In this document: in pieces, positions 44,337 through 56,370 of the stretch
Layout: every line of letters starts with the position of its first letter
Numbering within the stretch: position 1 is the stretch's first letter
NCBI GenBank assembly: GCA_015179025.1
Contig: WHUX01000102.1
Span: 62,001-126,000 of the forward strand
Source: Terfezia claveryi
Lineage: Eukaryota > Ascomycota > Pezizomycetes > Pezizales > Pezizaceae
Direction of reading: 5' to 3'
Length of the DNA: 64,000 nucleotides
Translations under genes and position numbers: made by a program
The notes under the pieces: generated by a model
Databases searched by the model: none
Told to the model about the DNA's origin: nothing
The model's input: only the letters and a program-made list of their open reading frames with translations

Positions 44337-47330
44337 TCGTCGTTTGAATGTTTTTAGGAAGGTGACATGAACAACATTGTGCTATCGTATGCCTTATGGA
44401 ACTTTGAGCCTGTATGCATGTAAACCAATAGCTTCAATGACCTTATAGGGCCCTATCTACTTGCTAGTAAGAGAACGGTTGTTCTCAGCTCGTATTTGTA
44501 GATTCCGGCAGTTAACCAATACCCAGTTATCAATAGCAAACCTGCCTGCCTTTTCGAGATGTATAGCACTCCTTTTGTGGTTGATTTGCTTGAGGGTATT
44601 ATGAATTTGGTTGTGCATAGTTGTCATTCGGTCTAGCCATTCTTCTGTGGCGGGAGAGGAGAATTTATAGTTGTCTGAAAGGTGAATAGTGCGAGGGTCG
44701 AAACCATATAGACTTCGGTAAGGGGAGTACTTATGGGTAGAGTGAGCAGTAGTATTATAGGCAAACTCGGCTAAGGGTAGCTATCATTTCCAATGAGCTT
44801 GCTTATTATGACAGTAGATATAAAGGTACTGCTTAAGTGTTTGAACTGCTCGTTCAGCAAGTCCATTGGTCTGAGGGTGATAGGCAGTGGAGAGGTAGAG
44901 GGTTATGTTGAGCTTTTGGTTGAGCTCTTTGAGGAATCTAGAGGCAAATTGTGGACCATGGTCGGAGGTGATGTGTCTGGGAAGGCCATAAAGTCTCTAT
45001 ATTTCATTAATATAGGTATCAGCAATATCAGATGCTATCTATATAGTCTTTGCCGGAATATAGTATTGTACTTTCATAAACTGGTCCGTGATAATGAGTA
45101 TTGCATTGAAAACTTCAGACTCTGGTAGCTCACCAATGAAGTCCATAGCTATTTCCTCAAATGGTCGTTCTCCAGTTGGCATCGGTACCAACTTCGTTTG
45201 CCTACTATGCCTATCTGCCTTTGCTTTCTAACACTTAGTACATCCTGCCACATAATTCATAATATCTTCTTGCTATTTATCTCACGTAAAATTCCTTGAC
45301 ACTAGCTCTTGAGTACGATGTCTTCCCCAATGTCCTGCCACTTGACTATCATGGTGCTGTCTTAGCACTTCCAACTTAAACTCGAAGGGTACCACCCATA
45401 GTCCATTCTTCTTCTGCCATCCGACTATATCTATTCCTTCCACTTTAACATCTTTGGCTTCCTCTTCATCCTCTTCCCCTAGTACTATTAGTTGTCCATT
45501 TTCGAAAAATCTAGCATCTATGCATGATTTCTTATCCCCTAAATGTCTGGACAGGCCATCAGGCTTACCCATCTTCGAACCAGGTCTGTAGTGAATATTA
45601 TAGATGAATTCGGACATGCGGAGGTACCAGGTAGCTTGATGGGAGTTGAGCTTTTGTTTGGTATTGAAATATTGTAACCCTTGGTGGTCTGTATAGACAT
45701 TCACTAGAACACCAACCAACCAATCTCGCCACTTCCAGAAGCAATCCACAATTGCAAACAACTCTTTATCATGGATAGGCCAGTTATGTTGAGCTGTGGA
45801 GAGGGTTTTGGCGTGGTATTTAATGGAGTGTAGCTGCTTTCCTACATTGACAACATGGTATTGAGAGAGGATACCAGCAATAGCTTGATTACTAGCATCA
45901 GTCTCTATGATTGTCTTGAGTTGTCTGTCAAACTATGTAAGGATGGGGGCAGTGAGGAATCGTTCTCGGAGGTCATCAAAGGCTTACTGTTGTTCATGTC
46001 CCCAACTGAAAGGAACATCCTTTATTAAGTCGATTAAAGGGCATGCCTTTACACTATAATTGGCAATAAATTGACAGTAGTAATTAGCAAAGCCTAGGAA
46101 TGCTTGAACCTCTTTCTTCTTGGTAGGAATAGGCCACTTAGATATAGTTTTGAGCTTGGAGAGATCCATATGGACGTGTTAACCATTGATAATATGACCG
46201 AGGAATAAGGTCTCCTGAACATAGAACTCGGACTTCATAAGGTTAACAGCTAACCCATGTTGGATGCATTGCTGAAGAACTTTTTTAACTATTTGTGGAT
46301 ATACTTCCTCTGTCTCACCTCTGTAGATGAGTATGTCATTCAAGTACTAGATACATCCTTCCATATCCTTGAAGATCGTATCTATCATCTCTTGAAATAT
46401 AGTGGGGGCATTGGTCAACCCAAATGGCATCACGGTATACTCAAATAGTCCATTTTTCGTTTTGAATGCTGTCTTCCATTCGTCTCCTAATATAAGTCTG
46501 ATGAGGTTGTACCCATTTTTGAGGTCCAATCATATGAACCATTTACCTCTACGAGTTCTATCGAATAACTCTGAGATAAGAGGGAGTGAGTATTTATTTG
46601 GTACAGTAAGATGGTTAAGGGCTTGGTAATTAACACATAGCCTTAAGATAGGAGTACTAGCGGAGGAGCGTGAATGTCAGACTTTAGTAGTGGGAAGGTT
46701 CTTATCAAGATACTTCTGGAGTGCTTCATCTTCATCCCATGTGGTCTTATAGATAGCCCCAAATAGTATTTTTAAGTTTGGGTCTTGGAGGGGGATTTCG
46801 TGGTCCCACGGCTTGTGTTCAAGGAGTCTAGCTGCCTGTTCTTTGGTAAAGCAATGTGCGTAAGGAGAGTATTATTTGCTTGTGTTAATAATAAGTACAA
46901 TCTTGCTATCTTCTAGAGGCTTTTCAACTTCAAGAACAGAAACAGTAGGAATCCATCTAACAGAACAAGGAACAATCAAACCTGTAGAGACCTGTCTCAG
47001 GTACCTATCCTAAGTATCTACCAAAAATCCATTTTCCATCAACTAAGATAAACCCAAAATAACATCCTTCTTTCCAATATCCAATACTTCAGTATCCATC
47101 TTAAACTTACCCAAAAAACGAGAAGAGGAATCCAATATATCAAACCTAGTATTAACAACATATTTTCCTCCAGAAATTCGAGATCCATCTCCCTGCCTAA
47201 CTTTAACTTTCCTGGCTCTTTTCCAAATTCCCAACTTAATTGCTAACCTTTTTCCAACGACTGGAGCACTAGCTCCACAGTCTACCACTACTTCTATCTC
47301 TTCCTCAGCAATGAAAATTCGGACCGTCAG
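44337..47330 (-). pseudogene. Gypsy pol: PR, RT, RNase H, integrase (decayed)
   Basis: From high to low coordinates: protease VVDCGASAPVVGKRL near 47288; RT with [12 protein letters not shown] and [16 protein letters not shown] (46529-46347), LKTISKWPIPTKKKEVQAFL at 46169; RNase H and tether in 45761-45282 (YTDHQGLQYFNTKQ, GSKMGKPDGLSRH); HHCC zinc part HDSQVAGHWG to C-x2-C near 45230; integrase core with AMDFIGELP, SDHGPQFASRF and an intact Glu in HPQTNGLAERAV; and the C-terminal domain VTFLKTFKRRDEP near 44340, cut by the MITE. Stops include positions where tryptophan or glutamine is expected. Confidence 0.88.
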
Positions 47331-47599
47331 AAGGGAAGATTGTCTAGGAGTACATCCGACGGTAGGTAATGTACTCCTTATTCTTTTCCCGATTCTTCTT
47401 CTTTAAACCTAACTTAATGATTTTGAGGTATCCCTTATCAGTTCAATTTTCTTGTTGGTATGCTCTTAGTTTCGGTTATTAGTGCTAGCATTTGTAGGAG
47501 GAGGAGTCTTTAATCGTTTGTCCTCCTGCAGTCTTTAGATAGATGACTACTTCTTCTACACCATACATATCACCTTTCTTTTGCTTGTTTGTTGAAGGT

Positions 47600-49109
47600 T
47601 TGTGAAGGGATACGGATTGATCCATCTAGCATAGTTGTCGATTTATGGCGAGTATTTGCAGTTGTAGTATTCTTTCCTCGAAGTTGTACTCGCTCTTCAA
47701 AGGTTCTTTTCTTTGATACTGGTTGCATTGGAGGAGCATGATGGTTACAGCTTTAAAACTCAGTAGAAATGATATCCATTTCGATAAGCTTCTGTCTCTA
47801 TTGATGAGGGAAGGTGTGAAGGTTTTGTAGTAGGCTATTGATTTGCGGAGATCATGGGAAGGTTGGAGATTATAATATTGTGACATGCATCTCAGATAGT
47901 TTAGCATAATTGTTAAGCCTATCTAGCTCCGTTAAATAATCTAAGATAGAACTAGTCTTCTTTAATGCTGCTAGGTCATGATATACTCGATCTGCCTGGT
48001 AGTAGTCCCCATAATACAGTTCCATAGCCTCCTTAACCTCCTTCCAAGTATGATACTTAACTCGATTAGCCTTCCACCAATCCAATGCTTTTCCATCCAT
48101 TAATAATCCAATATATGCTAGCTTCTGGTCTTCATTTCAGGTGAGAGTGATGAGAAAGTAATCATCCATTTGAAGGATCTAGCCTTCGAGATACGTTCGT
48201 TCCCCTTAAATTTATTTGGAGGTGGTACTTTTCCTGCTATCTGCTTGTCTTCAAAGATCCCAAGTCCTACTGGAGGTGGTATCAGAGGAGTAGGGTCTCT
48301 GGGTCATCTTTGTTCAACTGGTAGTGGAGAAGGTAGTGGTATACCTCCTGCTGCTTGTTCAAGTCTTTGTGTGTATTCGCTAGAGGGTATATAGGCTGAG
48401 GAGCCTGTACTCGACGTTTTATCTTAGCGAGTTATTCTTCTATACTAGTAAACCTCCTTCAATACTAGTAAATCATTAGTGATATTGGTCATTATAGAAG
48501 TTAGCTTGTCCCTTAAGGTATCGGAGGTTGTGGTAGATTGTCTAAATTCTTTTGCCTAGTTTGTTTGTCTAGAAATGATAAGGTTTAGATCTGAGTGAGT
48601 GCATCTTGTGTATTATTCAATAGTTGTGCATGCTTGTTGGTGGCAGTATTAGCTGTATTCTGGATGTTAGCTGCGCTCCGCTGAATAAATTCGGTATGTG
48701 CTATCTATGTCTATTGTAGCTACTGTACTTGTACAAGTGCAGCTTGCTTTTCTGCTTCTAGTTACTGAACCTGTGCCTTCATAGCAGCATATCCAGGATC
48801 TACTGGAGTTTGGTGACGAGTTACTAGTCACTTGCCTTTAGTGGAGGGACCTGAATTGGTAGATGGAGCTACTGATGGAGTAACTGATCGTATGATAGGT
48901 TCTGGAGAGGAAGAGGATATTGATCCAAGTCCTATTTGTTGACGGGGGGTGCCCCAGCGTTCCTGAAATTGCGGAATCTGAGAAGAGGGAGCATAGTATT
49001 GCTTGATGAATTGTTCAGCTTGTTGCTGTGCCTGAACAACACAATCATTGTCAGTGTCAGCCATATGCTTATCAGAAGGTTCACCAAGTAGTCCTCTCAA
49101 TATTGACAT
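47600..49109 (-). pseudogene. Gypsy gag (decayed)
   Basis: It starts at ATG 49109 (MSILRGLLGEPSDKH), 59 bases inside the LTR. A linker rich in Gln and Ser follows, then the capsid-like segment at 48100-47870 (MDGKALDWWKANRVKYHTWK, YGDYYQADRVYHDLAALKK). The rest is interrupted by stops and frameshifts, and no clear zinc knuckle was found. Confidence 0.75.
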
Positions 49110-49167
49110 GGTTGTAGGGGATTGTGAGATGTTGGTGTCTATAGAAGTATATAGACAAGTGGTGTAA

Positions 49168-49792
49168 TGTTACAGATGGACTGTAACTACGGATATACAA
49201 GTTGGTGGAAAGGAAACAAGAGATTATTTAGTGATAAGCACAAGTATAAATGCAGTCACAACTTGGGTATAAAGTGGACTCGATAAGAGTAAAGCTAAAA
49301 GTAGACTTAGAACACTGCTTGGGTCTTAATATATTGACTATATAAAAGTGGTGGGTTATATAGAAGCTTAGATCTGATAACGAGTAATCAGATCTGGATG
49401 ATGCTTCCTATAACAGCTTAGCAGCATTGACGTCAGGTTGTTACCCAAATAAGAAGACGCTTCCCAATTAGGAACATTGCAGTCTGACATATATTGATTA
49501 GGTAGCCCGAACTACAACGCTTTGTAGTCAGGCTGACAAACAGGAAATAACTTGAATACATCCAATAACGATATATGAATGACATATAATAGAATATAAT
49601 AGAAACATATCGAAGAGAATACATATATGAGAGCTAACCTCAGAGACACATACTTCAATAGCCAATCCTTTTAACGCTTTATTCCCAAGCGTGCTACCCA
49701 CATCTATATGGGTGATCAGTCCATCATAGTTAGCAACTATAGCAGGGTATTGGTTCTACCAGGGGTGTAGTTCCCTTACATGAGCTATAACA
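49168..49792 (-). repeat. LTR (5' LTR in element orientation)
   Basis: 625 bp, TGTTACAGATGG to AGCTATAACA; followed by the duplication ATAAT. Confidence 0.93.
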
Positions 49793-49797
49793 ATAAT
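49793..49797. repeat. Target site duplication ATAAT (right)
   Basis: It matches 42325-42329. Confidence 0.9.
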
Positions 49798-50159
49798 TAG
49801 CACTTCTACTATAAGCTCATCTAATGTCAACTCAGCTCAGCTCAGTGTCAGCTCAGCTTATTCCTGTTGCTGTCTCTTCCATTGCGCCCACTTATTTGTA
49901 TTTCTCTTGCTTCACATTAGCTAATTAACATTCCTGCTGGTACATCTTACATTGGCTCTTACAACTTCATGTATATAAAAAGACATCCCGTTCCACTCTG
50001 TAATTGGAATAATAGGCAAGTTTTCATACTCCTATTGTTGTATCCACTGCTATTACCATTAGCACACTGCTCCACTAGAACTTCTACTCCAGACCGCTAC
50101 AACCTCTGCTGCTAGTACTACTTCTACTGCCTCACTATATTCTTAATAGAATATCCTGT
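49798..50159. other. No gene seen
   Basis: Short CAGCTCAG repeats near 49830 and C/T-rich sequence. Confidence 0.4.
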
Positions 50160-50530
50160 TACCTCTAACTCAGGCTATTTTAACGCCCTTTTTCTCCGCT
50201 GAGTGGACTAGGGCTTATTGGATCCCTGCTTCGATACCTGACCCAGGTGGGGCCCCTCTGCTCATGTTTGAAATAGCCTGATAGCGGCTTGGGAGTCAGA
50301 TAGTATGGTGCTCATATTGAAATCCTCCATGGTGAGGGCAAGTCAGATTGCATGGAATGCACTGTCCGCATTTTTAGCTAGATACCACAGGAATCTCCAA
50401 TAGGTGCTGTTTGGGTTGCCCCTCCAATCCATCGTGTAGAAACCACTAGCTGTCTATCCCTCTACTCCTGTGCCGTCAGTGAAGTACACTCACCATTCCT
50501 CATCTGAGATTGATGCTTTCTCTGCAGCCC
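50160..50530 (-). pseudogene. LINE RNase H domain remnant
   Basis: The minus strand reads VYFTDGTGVEG near 50490, then YWRFLWYLAKNADSAFHAI and ILSDSQAAIRLF near 50300: the first Asp and the later D-S-Q-A of the RNase H found at the end of Tad1/I-type LINE ORF2. It has several stops and no finger domain. Confidence 0.7.
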
Positions 50531-50835
50531 AGAAGGCTGGGTGTATAAATTAGTAACTGGACAGTTGCCCCTATTATGTTAGTGTAATCTTTTCAATCAG
50601 TTAGGTAGTATCCTACTTCTATGAAATCTACCTGTATATACTCAAGGGTTAGCCAATTGCCCCTCTGAGTAGATTACAATATCATAATTACCTCCAATAG
50701 TACACTAGGCTGTATACATAGCAGTGGCTTGAGCGAGGTATTATTGGGGCTAGAAGCATCCTTTAGGCCCCAATATATATATACTGCAGGTGACTAAAGT
50801 CTATATGTATAACAGTTCCTATCTTTTGTAGATAT
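50531..50835. other. No gene seen
   Basis: Unassigned A/T-rich sequence leading into the minisatellite. Confidence 0.4.
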
Positions 50836-52130
50836 CTATCCAGCAGTTAGTGATACCTAAACAATAGTTAGTACCATCTAGTAATACCTATCCAATGGTT
50901 AGTGATACCAGTCAAGCAGTTAGTGACACTTACGTATCCACCGATTAGTGATACCTACATGTTTACCAGTTAGTCCAACTAACATAGTTACTTGAAGCTG
51001 TTAGTTATATATATCTAGCGGACAGTAAACACCTAAGTATCTATCAATTAGTGATACCTATCCAATGGTTAGTGACACCTATCCAATAGTTGGTGATGCC
51101 AGTACCTATATATTAAGAATCTACCAGTTAGTGATACCTACATATCTACCAGTTAGTGATACCTACATTCTACCAGTTAGTAATACCTACGAATCCTCCA
51201 GTTAGTAATACCTACATATCCACCAGTTAGTAATACCTACATATCTACCAGTTAGTAATACCTATATATCTACCAGTTAGTGATACCTATGAATCCCCTA
51301 GTTAGTGATACCTACATATCTATTAGTTAGTGATACCTATGTATCTACCTGTTAGTAATACCTACATATCCACTAGTTAGTGATACCTATATATCTGTCA
51401 GTTAGTGATACCTATGAATCCACTAGTTAGTAATACCTACATATCTACTGGTTAGTAATACCTATGTATCAAGAATCTACCAGTTAGTGATACCTGCATA
51501 TCTACCAGTTAGTGATACCTATGAATCCTCCAGTTAGTGATACCTACATATCCACCAGTTAGTGATACCTATATATCTACCAGTTAGTGATACCTATATA
51601 TCCACCAGTTAGTAATACCTACATATCTACCAGTTAGTGATACCTACATATCTACCAGTTAGTGATACTCATATATCTACTGGTTAGTAATACCTACATA
51701 TCCACCAGTTAGTGATACCTACATATCCACCAGTTAGTAATACCTACATATCTACCAGTTAGTGATACCTACAAATCCCCCAATTAGTGATACCTACATA
51801 TCAGTCAGTTAGTGATACCTACGTATCCACCTATTAGTAATACCTACATATCCACCAGTTCATAATACCTACGTATCCACCACTTAGTGATACCTATGCA
51901 GCGGTTAGTGAGACCTATCCAACAGTCAGTAACACTTCAGTATCCAATGGTTGATGACACCTATCCAAAAGTGAGTGCCATGTAGAGATACCTATCCATA
52001 GTTAGTGATGCGTGTGCAGCAGTTGTGATACCTACGTATCTACCGATTAGTGATACTTATGTATCCACCAGTTAGTGATACCTATGCAGCGGCTAGTGAG
52101 ACCTATCCAGCAGTCAGTGATGCCTAAGAA
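50836..52130. repeat. Large 25-bp minisatellite (about 1.3 kb)
   Basis: Units of the type ATCTACCAGTTAGTGATACC plus TACAT repeat about 50 times. The central part (51170-51850) is regular; both edges degenerate into CAGTTAGTGA pieces with other spacing. Confidence 0.95.
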
Positions 52131-52430
52131 TCCTACGGTTAGGGATAGTGATCCAACATTTTGTAACACCTCGTGATGATACCGCCGATACTCGTTTCAA
52201 GGAAGATGATAGAGAAACGGTAAGAGGTCAAGTGCCTCAATAAACACACAAGTGCAAGAAATGAGGAAGTAGGTCTGGGAACAGGACAGAGGGAAGTAGG
52301 AGAAGCTTGAAGGCCCTGGGTGATCAAAGGACAGGAAACAGGCAACCTAATTCATAGGACCAGACACGTATATAGATACCTCTAGGACAGGCTACTGAGC
52401 AGGCAATAAGAAATTTCCGTTTCTAGTAAG
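52131..52430. other. Unassigned, LTR-like start at 52160
   Basis: TGTAACACCTCGTGATG could be an LTR start, but no end or partner is visible. Confidence 0.3.
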
Positions 52431-52474
52431 TAGGGCTGGGCACGAGACAAGATGTCTGGAGACATTTCGGCAAA

Positions 52475-52620
52475 GTACGGTTCACTCTAGTCTAGTTGGC
52501 ACCTAGACTAGGTATCATACACTCGAGACTTTTGTGAAAACTTTTCATTGGGTGCGACATGCAGATATCTGGCTAAGGCAGTTTAGCTAGCGGGGGTGCT
52601 GTGCCAACCAGACTATGAGA
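52475..52620. mobile_element. MITE with AGTCT(A/G)GTTGGCAC ends
   Basis: TAGTCTAGTTGGCACC near 52493 faces GTGCCAACCAGACTATGA near 52610. It is the same family as 23727-23849. The 52473-52520 piece interrupts the hAT subterminal sequence (CATTTCGGCAAA ... TCGAGACTTTTG), so the exact extent is unsure. Confidence 0.5.
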
Positions 52621-52649
52621 CTCGCTAAGACAGTGTGACAATCCTTCCC

Positions 52650-53898
52650 TTTCACGGATCGAGGAGGGAGATTGTTAGCCAGATTGCGGGAGTGGAGAGC
52701 CCAAGGATGGTTATGGATGCAGCTTAAGCAAGGCTGATGGGGAAGATAATGAGAGATCCCACAACATTGGGAGACTTGTGGCTAGAGGAGGGTACTATAG
52801 GGAAGAATATAGAGAGTGGAAGGTCCTGGAACAACCTCAGTAAGCCATACAGGCAGCAAGATAACCCAAAGGAGGATGGATTTACGTCAGTGTTATCGGC
52901 TATCCAGAGTAAGGCAGGGGTGATTAGGGAAGAGTTGACAGAAGTCATTAGTATAGGAGGGGTTTGCGGGGAGGTCGAGGTGCCAGTGGTGGACTTAGGC
53001 CTTGGTAGTAAAGAGGTTCCGGAGATCTGGGCAGAAAAGATTGCTGGAGCAAGGGAAGACTCAGTAGTAGTCTACACTGATGGAAGCATGAGTGAGGAGG
53101 GAAAAGTAAAAGGAGCTTGGAGCTTGGCAGGGGGGACGTCAGAGGGGAGGTGGGACTAGGACGATTGTCTATAGTACGGGATGGCGAGGTGGCAGGTATC
53201 AGAAAAGCTATTGAGAATTGTCAAAGGGATTAGAAGATTCTGATACTTACAGACTCAATAGCAGCTATGGCGCGGTGAGGAAGGTAGAGAGAAGAGGAAA
53301 AGCGAGGACTGCAGACATACAAAAGGCAGTCACTGGGATCAGAAAGAGGCAAGAGCGGTTGGGGGTAGACGCGGTCAGAGTCAGCTGGGTTAAGGCTCAT
53401 GTTGGCATTGATAGCAACAGGAAAGCAGATTCTCTAGCAAAGGAGGGAGCTAAAAGAAGAGAACCGGAGGAGCCTCAAATCACAGAGGGAGGCCTCAAGC
53501 AGGGGTGGAAGAGGATGAGAGCAAGAGAGAGAAAAGTAGCAGGAACAGGAGGAGGAAGAGAGGTCAGGTGGAGCAGAAAGGCTCGGATTAACTATGTGCA
53601 CTGCCGGACAGGGAAAGGTAATCTTCAATCCTGGAGAGCGATTATAGATGACACTATAGAGCCGACTTGCAGAACGTGTGGAAGACATGTCAAGACAGGT
53701 AGCCATGTAGCACTAGTCTGTCCGCGTGGTGAGGAAATCGGACTGAGATGGGGGAATTGGGAGGACATGGACAATAGGAAGAGGTGGTTGAAGAAGGTAA
53801 ATGATGGAGGCGAAGAATACATAATAAATCTAGTTGAGACATTTTTCTCAAGGATAGACCTAGAGGTGCTCGCACTGGGAGCAATCCGTTGGAGCTGA
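52650..53898 (+). pseudogene. LINE ORF2 end: RNase H and zinc finger, frameshifted
   Basis: A first frame (to 53159) has ARLMGKIMRDPTTLGDLWLE and the RNase H start VVVYTDGSMSEEGKVKGAW. After a frameshift, LILTDSIAAMA is followed by a third frame with VSWVKAHVGIDSNRKADSLA (the late H and D of RNase H) and the finger CRTCGRHVKTGSHVALVC (C-x2-C-x7-H-x4-C). Stop at 53896. The reverse transcriptase is missing, so it cannot move. Confidence 0.85.
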
Positions 53899-54543
53899 CA
53901 GATCCCCAGGTTATGGAAGGAGGCTTGAGCTATTCGTTATAGTTAGCCTGGAGGTCAACTTCTTTAGTGGGGTTTTCATAGGTTACTTTAAAAATGGTTT
54001 GTGAAGCATTGCTCGAGAAGCCGTGAACTCGGCAAGGAAGTGGCATGGTTGAAGTGAGGGTCATAGATGCGAGAAGGAAAAGAAACCCTACCTCACCTTA
54101 TTGTTCTTGCCAGCGTGATTGCAGTGGCTTTAGTTGGCAGATCACGGCGTTAAATTTAGATGCAACAAGGTGAGGTAAGGGCTGTATCTGGTGTGGAGTA
54201 GAAGGAAGAAAGTAAGTAGAGGGAAGATTAGGAAGGGGGGTGGGACTAAGGGTATCGTGCGCCAAGGTTGTCATAGCAGTCACAGTAACATGGCACAAGC
54301 AGAGTACAACCAAGGTAGTTAGGAGAACTAAAGAAAAGGGGAGGGCCGCAGGGGTGTTATGGCGAAGAAGTTTATTTATTTAGGAACAGGCTGGTTAGGA
54401 GCTAAGTGGCGGAGGAAAGGGTATATTTCTTAGGTTGGGAGGCAGGGCGTTTAAGCAACTTTTTGTCCTGTGAGAAACCAAACCTTCAAAGGGGCGGAAG
54501 AGGCCATCTCATAGCCTTATGCTCCATAGACATACAGACTCCA
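53899..54543 (+). other. LINE 3' untranslated region
   Basis: It holds no frame of note and ends CATCTCATAGCCTTATGCTC before the A run. Confidence 0.6.
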
Positions 54544-54562
54544 TAAAAAAAAAAAAAAAAAA

Positions 54563-54716
54563 ACTATTCGCTTATAATATATATTATTTGGTGCTTAAAG
54601 CCAGAGAGATTCTTCTTCTAATACCTCATTATCAACCAACATAATGAGCCACCTCATAGCCCCCCTAGTGGGGCTGCATAGAAGTATCAAGTATTTAAAA
54701 AAAAAAGAAAAAAATA
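54563..54716 (+). repeat. Second LINE 3' tail
   Basis: CCACCTCATAGCCCCCCTAG near 54650, then an A-rich run (54695-54716). It is only the last about 150 bp of a LINE, next to the first insertion. Confidence 0.55.
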
Positions 54717-54717
54717 C

Positions 54718-54850
54718 AGAATGAGCCAAATTTCCACGTTGGCTGCTCGCATTTACACCGCTCGGCATGATTTTTGGAGCAGGAATTAGTGGAAGAGGGC
54801 ATAGTAGGGGATATTGACATTGAAGCTGAAGCTGAAGATGCATGAAGATG
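54718..54850 (+). pseudogene. hAT transposase: first codons fused to last codons
   Basis: ATG at 54723 begins MSQISTLAAR as in the full hAT (MSRISVSAAR); after about 10 codons the sequence jumps to the terminal part (TACACCGCTCGGCATGATTT; in the full copy TACACCGCTAGACATGATTT). The internal 2 kb are deleted. Confidence 0.75.
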
Positions 54851-54979
54851 ACTACCTAGGTAGATAGCGAGTTTAGATATAAGTAATTATCATTATGTTG
54901 GATAGTCGATTTGCAAAAGTCTCGAGACACCTCATACTGAGGCCTACCAGTGGTAAGTTACCTCGGATGGTCGCAGCAT

Positions 54980-55095
54980 AGGCTAAAGAAATCAAACAAC
55001 CTAGGGATTATTTTTATTTTTAGACTCTATATGTCGATTCGATCTAAATATCATGTGACGGCTCCGGTCCCTAGTCTTTAAAGACTCGGTAGACC
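54980..55095 (-). repeat. LINE tail fragment
   Basis: TAGTCTTTAAAGACTCGGTAG at 55073 resembles the LINE tail at 36250. Confidence 0.4.
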
Positions 55096-55099
55096 CACG

Positions 55100-56110
55100 G
55101 AACAATAGGAAGAACCTACACACAACTGTATCCCGCCAACGTAATAACATTGTAAAAGACCCAAAACACCACCTTTAAGAGATAAGGGAGGGAGGTATAG
55201 GCAGCAGTGAGATCCAAAAGTCCACTGAAGGATAATACAAATAAGCAAAGTGAGATTGTCATGTAGAGAAAAGTATATAGAAGGGAAGAGATATGTTGTT
55301 ATATGATTGTTATATATCTATCTAATATGAAACAAATGAGATATATATACATAAATGAATGTATATAAGAAAGTAAAGAAGAAGAAAAACATAAGAGTAG
55401 TATGCAATGCCTATGAAGGCCAAAGCATACAATGCCTGTGAAGGCTGATACTTGCTATATAATCTGCAAGTCAGAGTCTACAATACCTGTGAAGGCTGAA
55501 GCATACAATACCTAAGAAGGCTATTGCTTACGATAAGATCTGCAGGTTGAAGGTTGCTACTGTTACTTGCCTTAAAATCTATAGGCTGAAGGTTGCTACT
55601 ATTGCTTGCTTTAAGATCTATAGACCAAAGATTACTAATATAGAATAGTAAAGTATAGGCAGAATAAATGAATGTATGGTATTCAATCACTAATACCCCT
55701 CTTCAGCTTATACTTCCTAAACTTAAGCCTCTCTTATCTTCCTAAATATATACAATTAAGTCAACCTTATTATAAAATCTATAAAAAACTATATATATAG
55801 AAAAAAAGATATATAGGGAAAAGAGTATTAAATTTAATTGTTTTTATACTAGAATAAGATTTTTTAGCAGAAAGAGTCATAGTTGGGAAAATGGTTTAGT
55901 ATATAGGTTAGCTAAATTATTGTAACTTGGAATGTATAGGACTGTAAGCTTCTTAGACTTAATAAGGTCCCATATATAGTAATAGACCATATCGACATAT
56001 TTGCTTTTATTACTAATTCGAGGATTAGAGGTTAAATCAATAGAGCCATCATTATTAGCATTTATGGTGGCTAGTGTATTAATTCTGAGCTTATTTAGAG
56101 CAGACTATAG
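55100..56110 (-). pseudogene. Copia element remnant: RNase H end and LTR
   Basis: On the minus strand 56050-55880 reads SNPRISNKSKYVDMVYYYIW, DLIKSKKLTVLYIPSYNNLA and NLYTKPF, the end of Copia RNase H (the usual K-H-I-D, Y-I-P-T and T-K-P motifs). About 150 bp further on is GCTGAAGAGGGG, a likely polypurine tract, followed by TATTAGTGATTGAATACC, perhaps an LTR start with TG changed to TA. The LTR would run to about 55100, containing short imperfect repeats (AATACCTGTGAAGGCTGA). Many stops are present. Confidence 0.6.
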
Positions 56111-56370
56111 TATAACTTACTGCGTAACAATCGACAACCACGTGACGATGATGCGGGCTCCCTGCTACATGCAGTAACATTCTAATACCTCCATCAATAT
56201 ATCAATATCAATGTAGTAAGAACAATGAATATAGGATAAAAACACTCGAAAAACCCAAATTTAACATCTCCAACCCACTCCGATCTACTCTGAACCTTCT
56301 ATAGCACCTAAACCCTTAATACCCCATATGACCACCTCTCTAGCATAACCACCCATTCTACACCCCCCAT

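Larger units (their letters stand above)
42330..49792 (-). mobile_element. Complete Ty3/Gypsy chromovirus, minus strand, decayed
   Basis: It is 7463 bp with two 625-bp LTRs (42330-42954 and 49168-49792) starting TGTTACAG and ending GCTATAACA, and TSD ATAAT on both sides. On the minus strand it has gag, protease, RT, RNase H, integrase and chromodomain, and a polypurine tract (AAATGGGGAGTAA) beside the left LTR. Coding parts have many stops and are split in integrase by an 853-bp MITE (43476-44328); without it the element is about 6.6 kb. It is related to the element at 59.9-64 kb (shared RQTKLVPMPTG and PFSWG motifs). Confidence 0.95.
52630..54562 (+). mobile_element. 5'-truncated Tad1-like LINE with poly(A)
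   Basis: It contains the end of ORF2 (52640-53898), a 3' untranslated region of about 650 bp and a poly(A) run of 19 at 54544-54562. The truncated 5' end and the A tail are normal for LINE insertion by target-primed reverse transcription. Confidence 0.8.
52431..54946. mobile_element. hAT derivative with a LINE inside
   Basis: The left end TAGGGCTGGGCACGAGACAA and right end (read inward) TAGGCCTCAGTATGAGG with CTCGAGAC match the hAT at 11732-14595. The flanks CTAGTAAG and CCAGTGGT match at only four of eight positions, so the target duplication is uncertain. Between the ends are a short MITE (about 52475-52620), a truncated LINE (52630-54562), a second A-rich tail (to 54716) and a fusion of the first and last codons of hAT transposase (54723-54845). 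Confidence 0.7.

Noticed and set aside
50836..52130. Possible CRISPR array
   Set aside because: Repeats are directly adjacent 25-bp units without unique spacers, in a eukaryotic transposon context.
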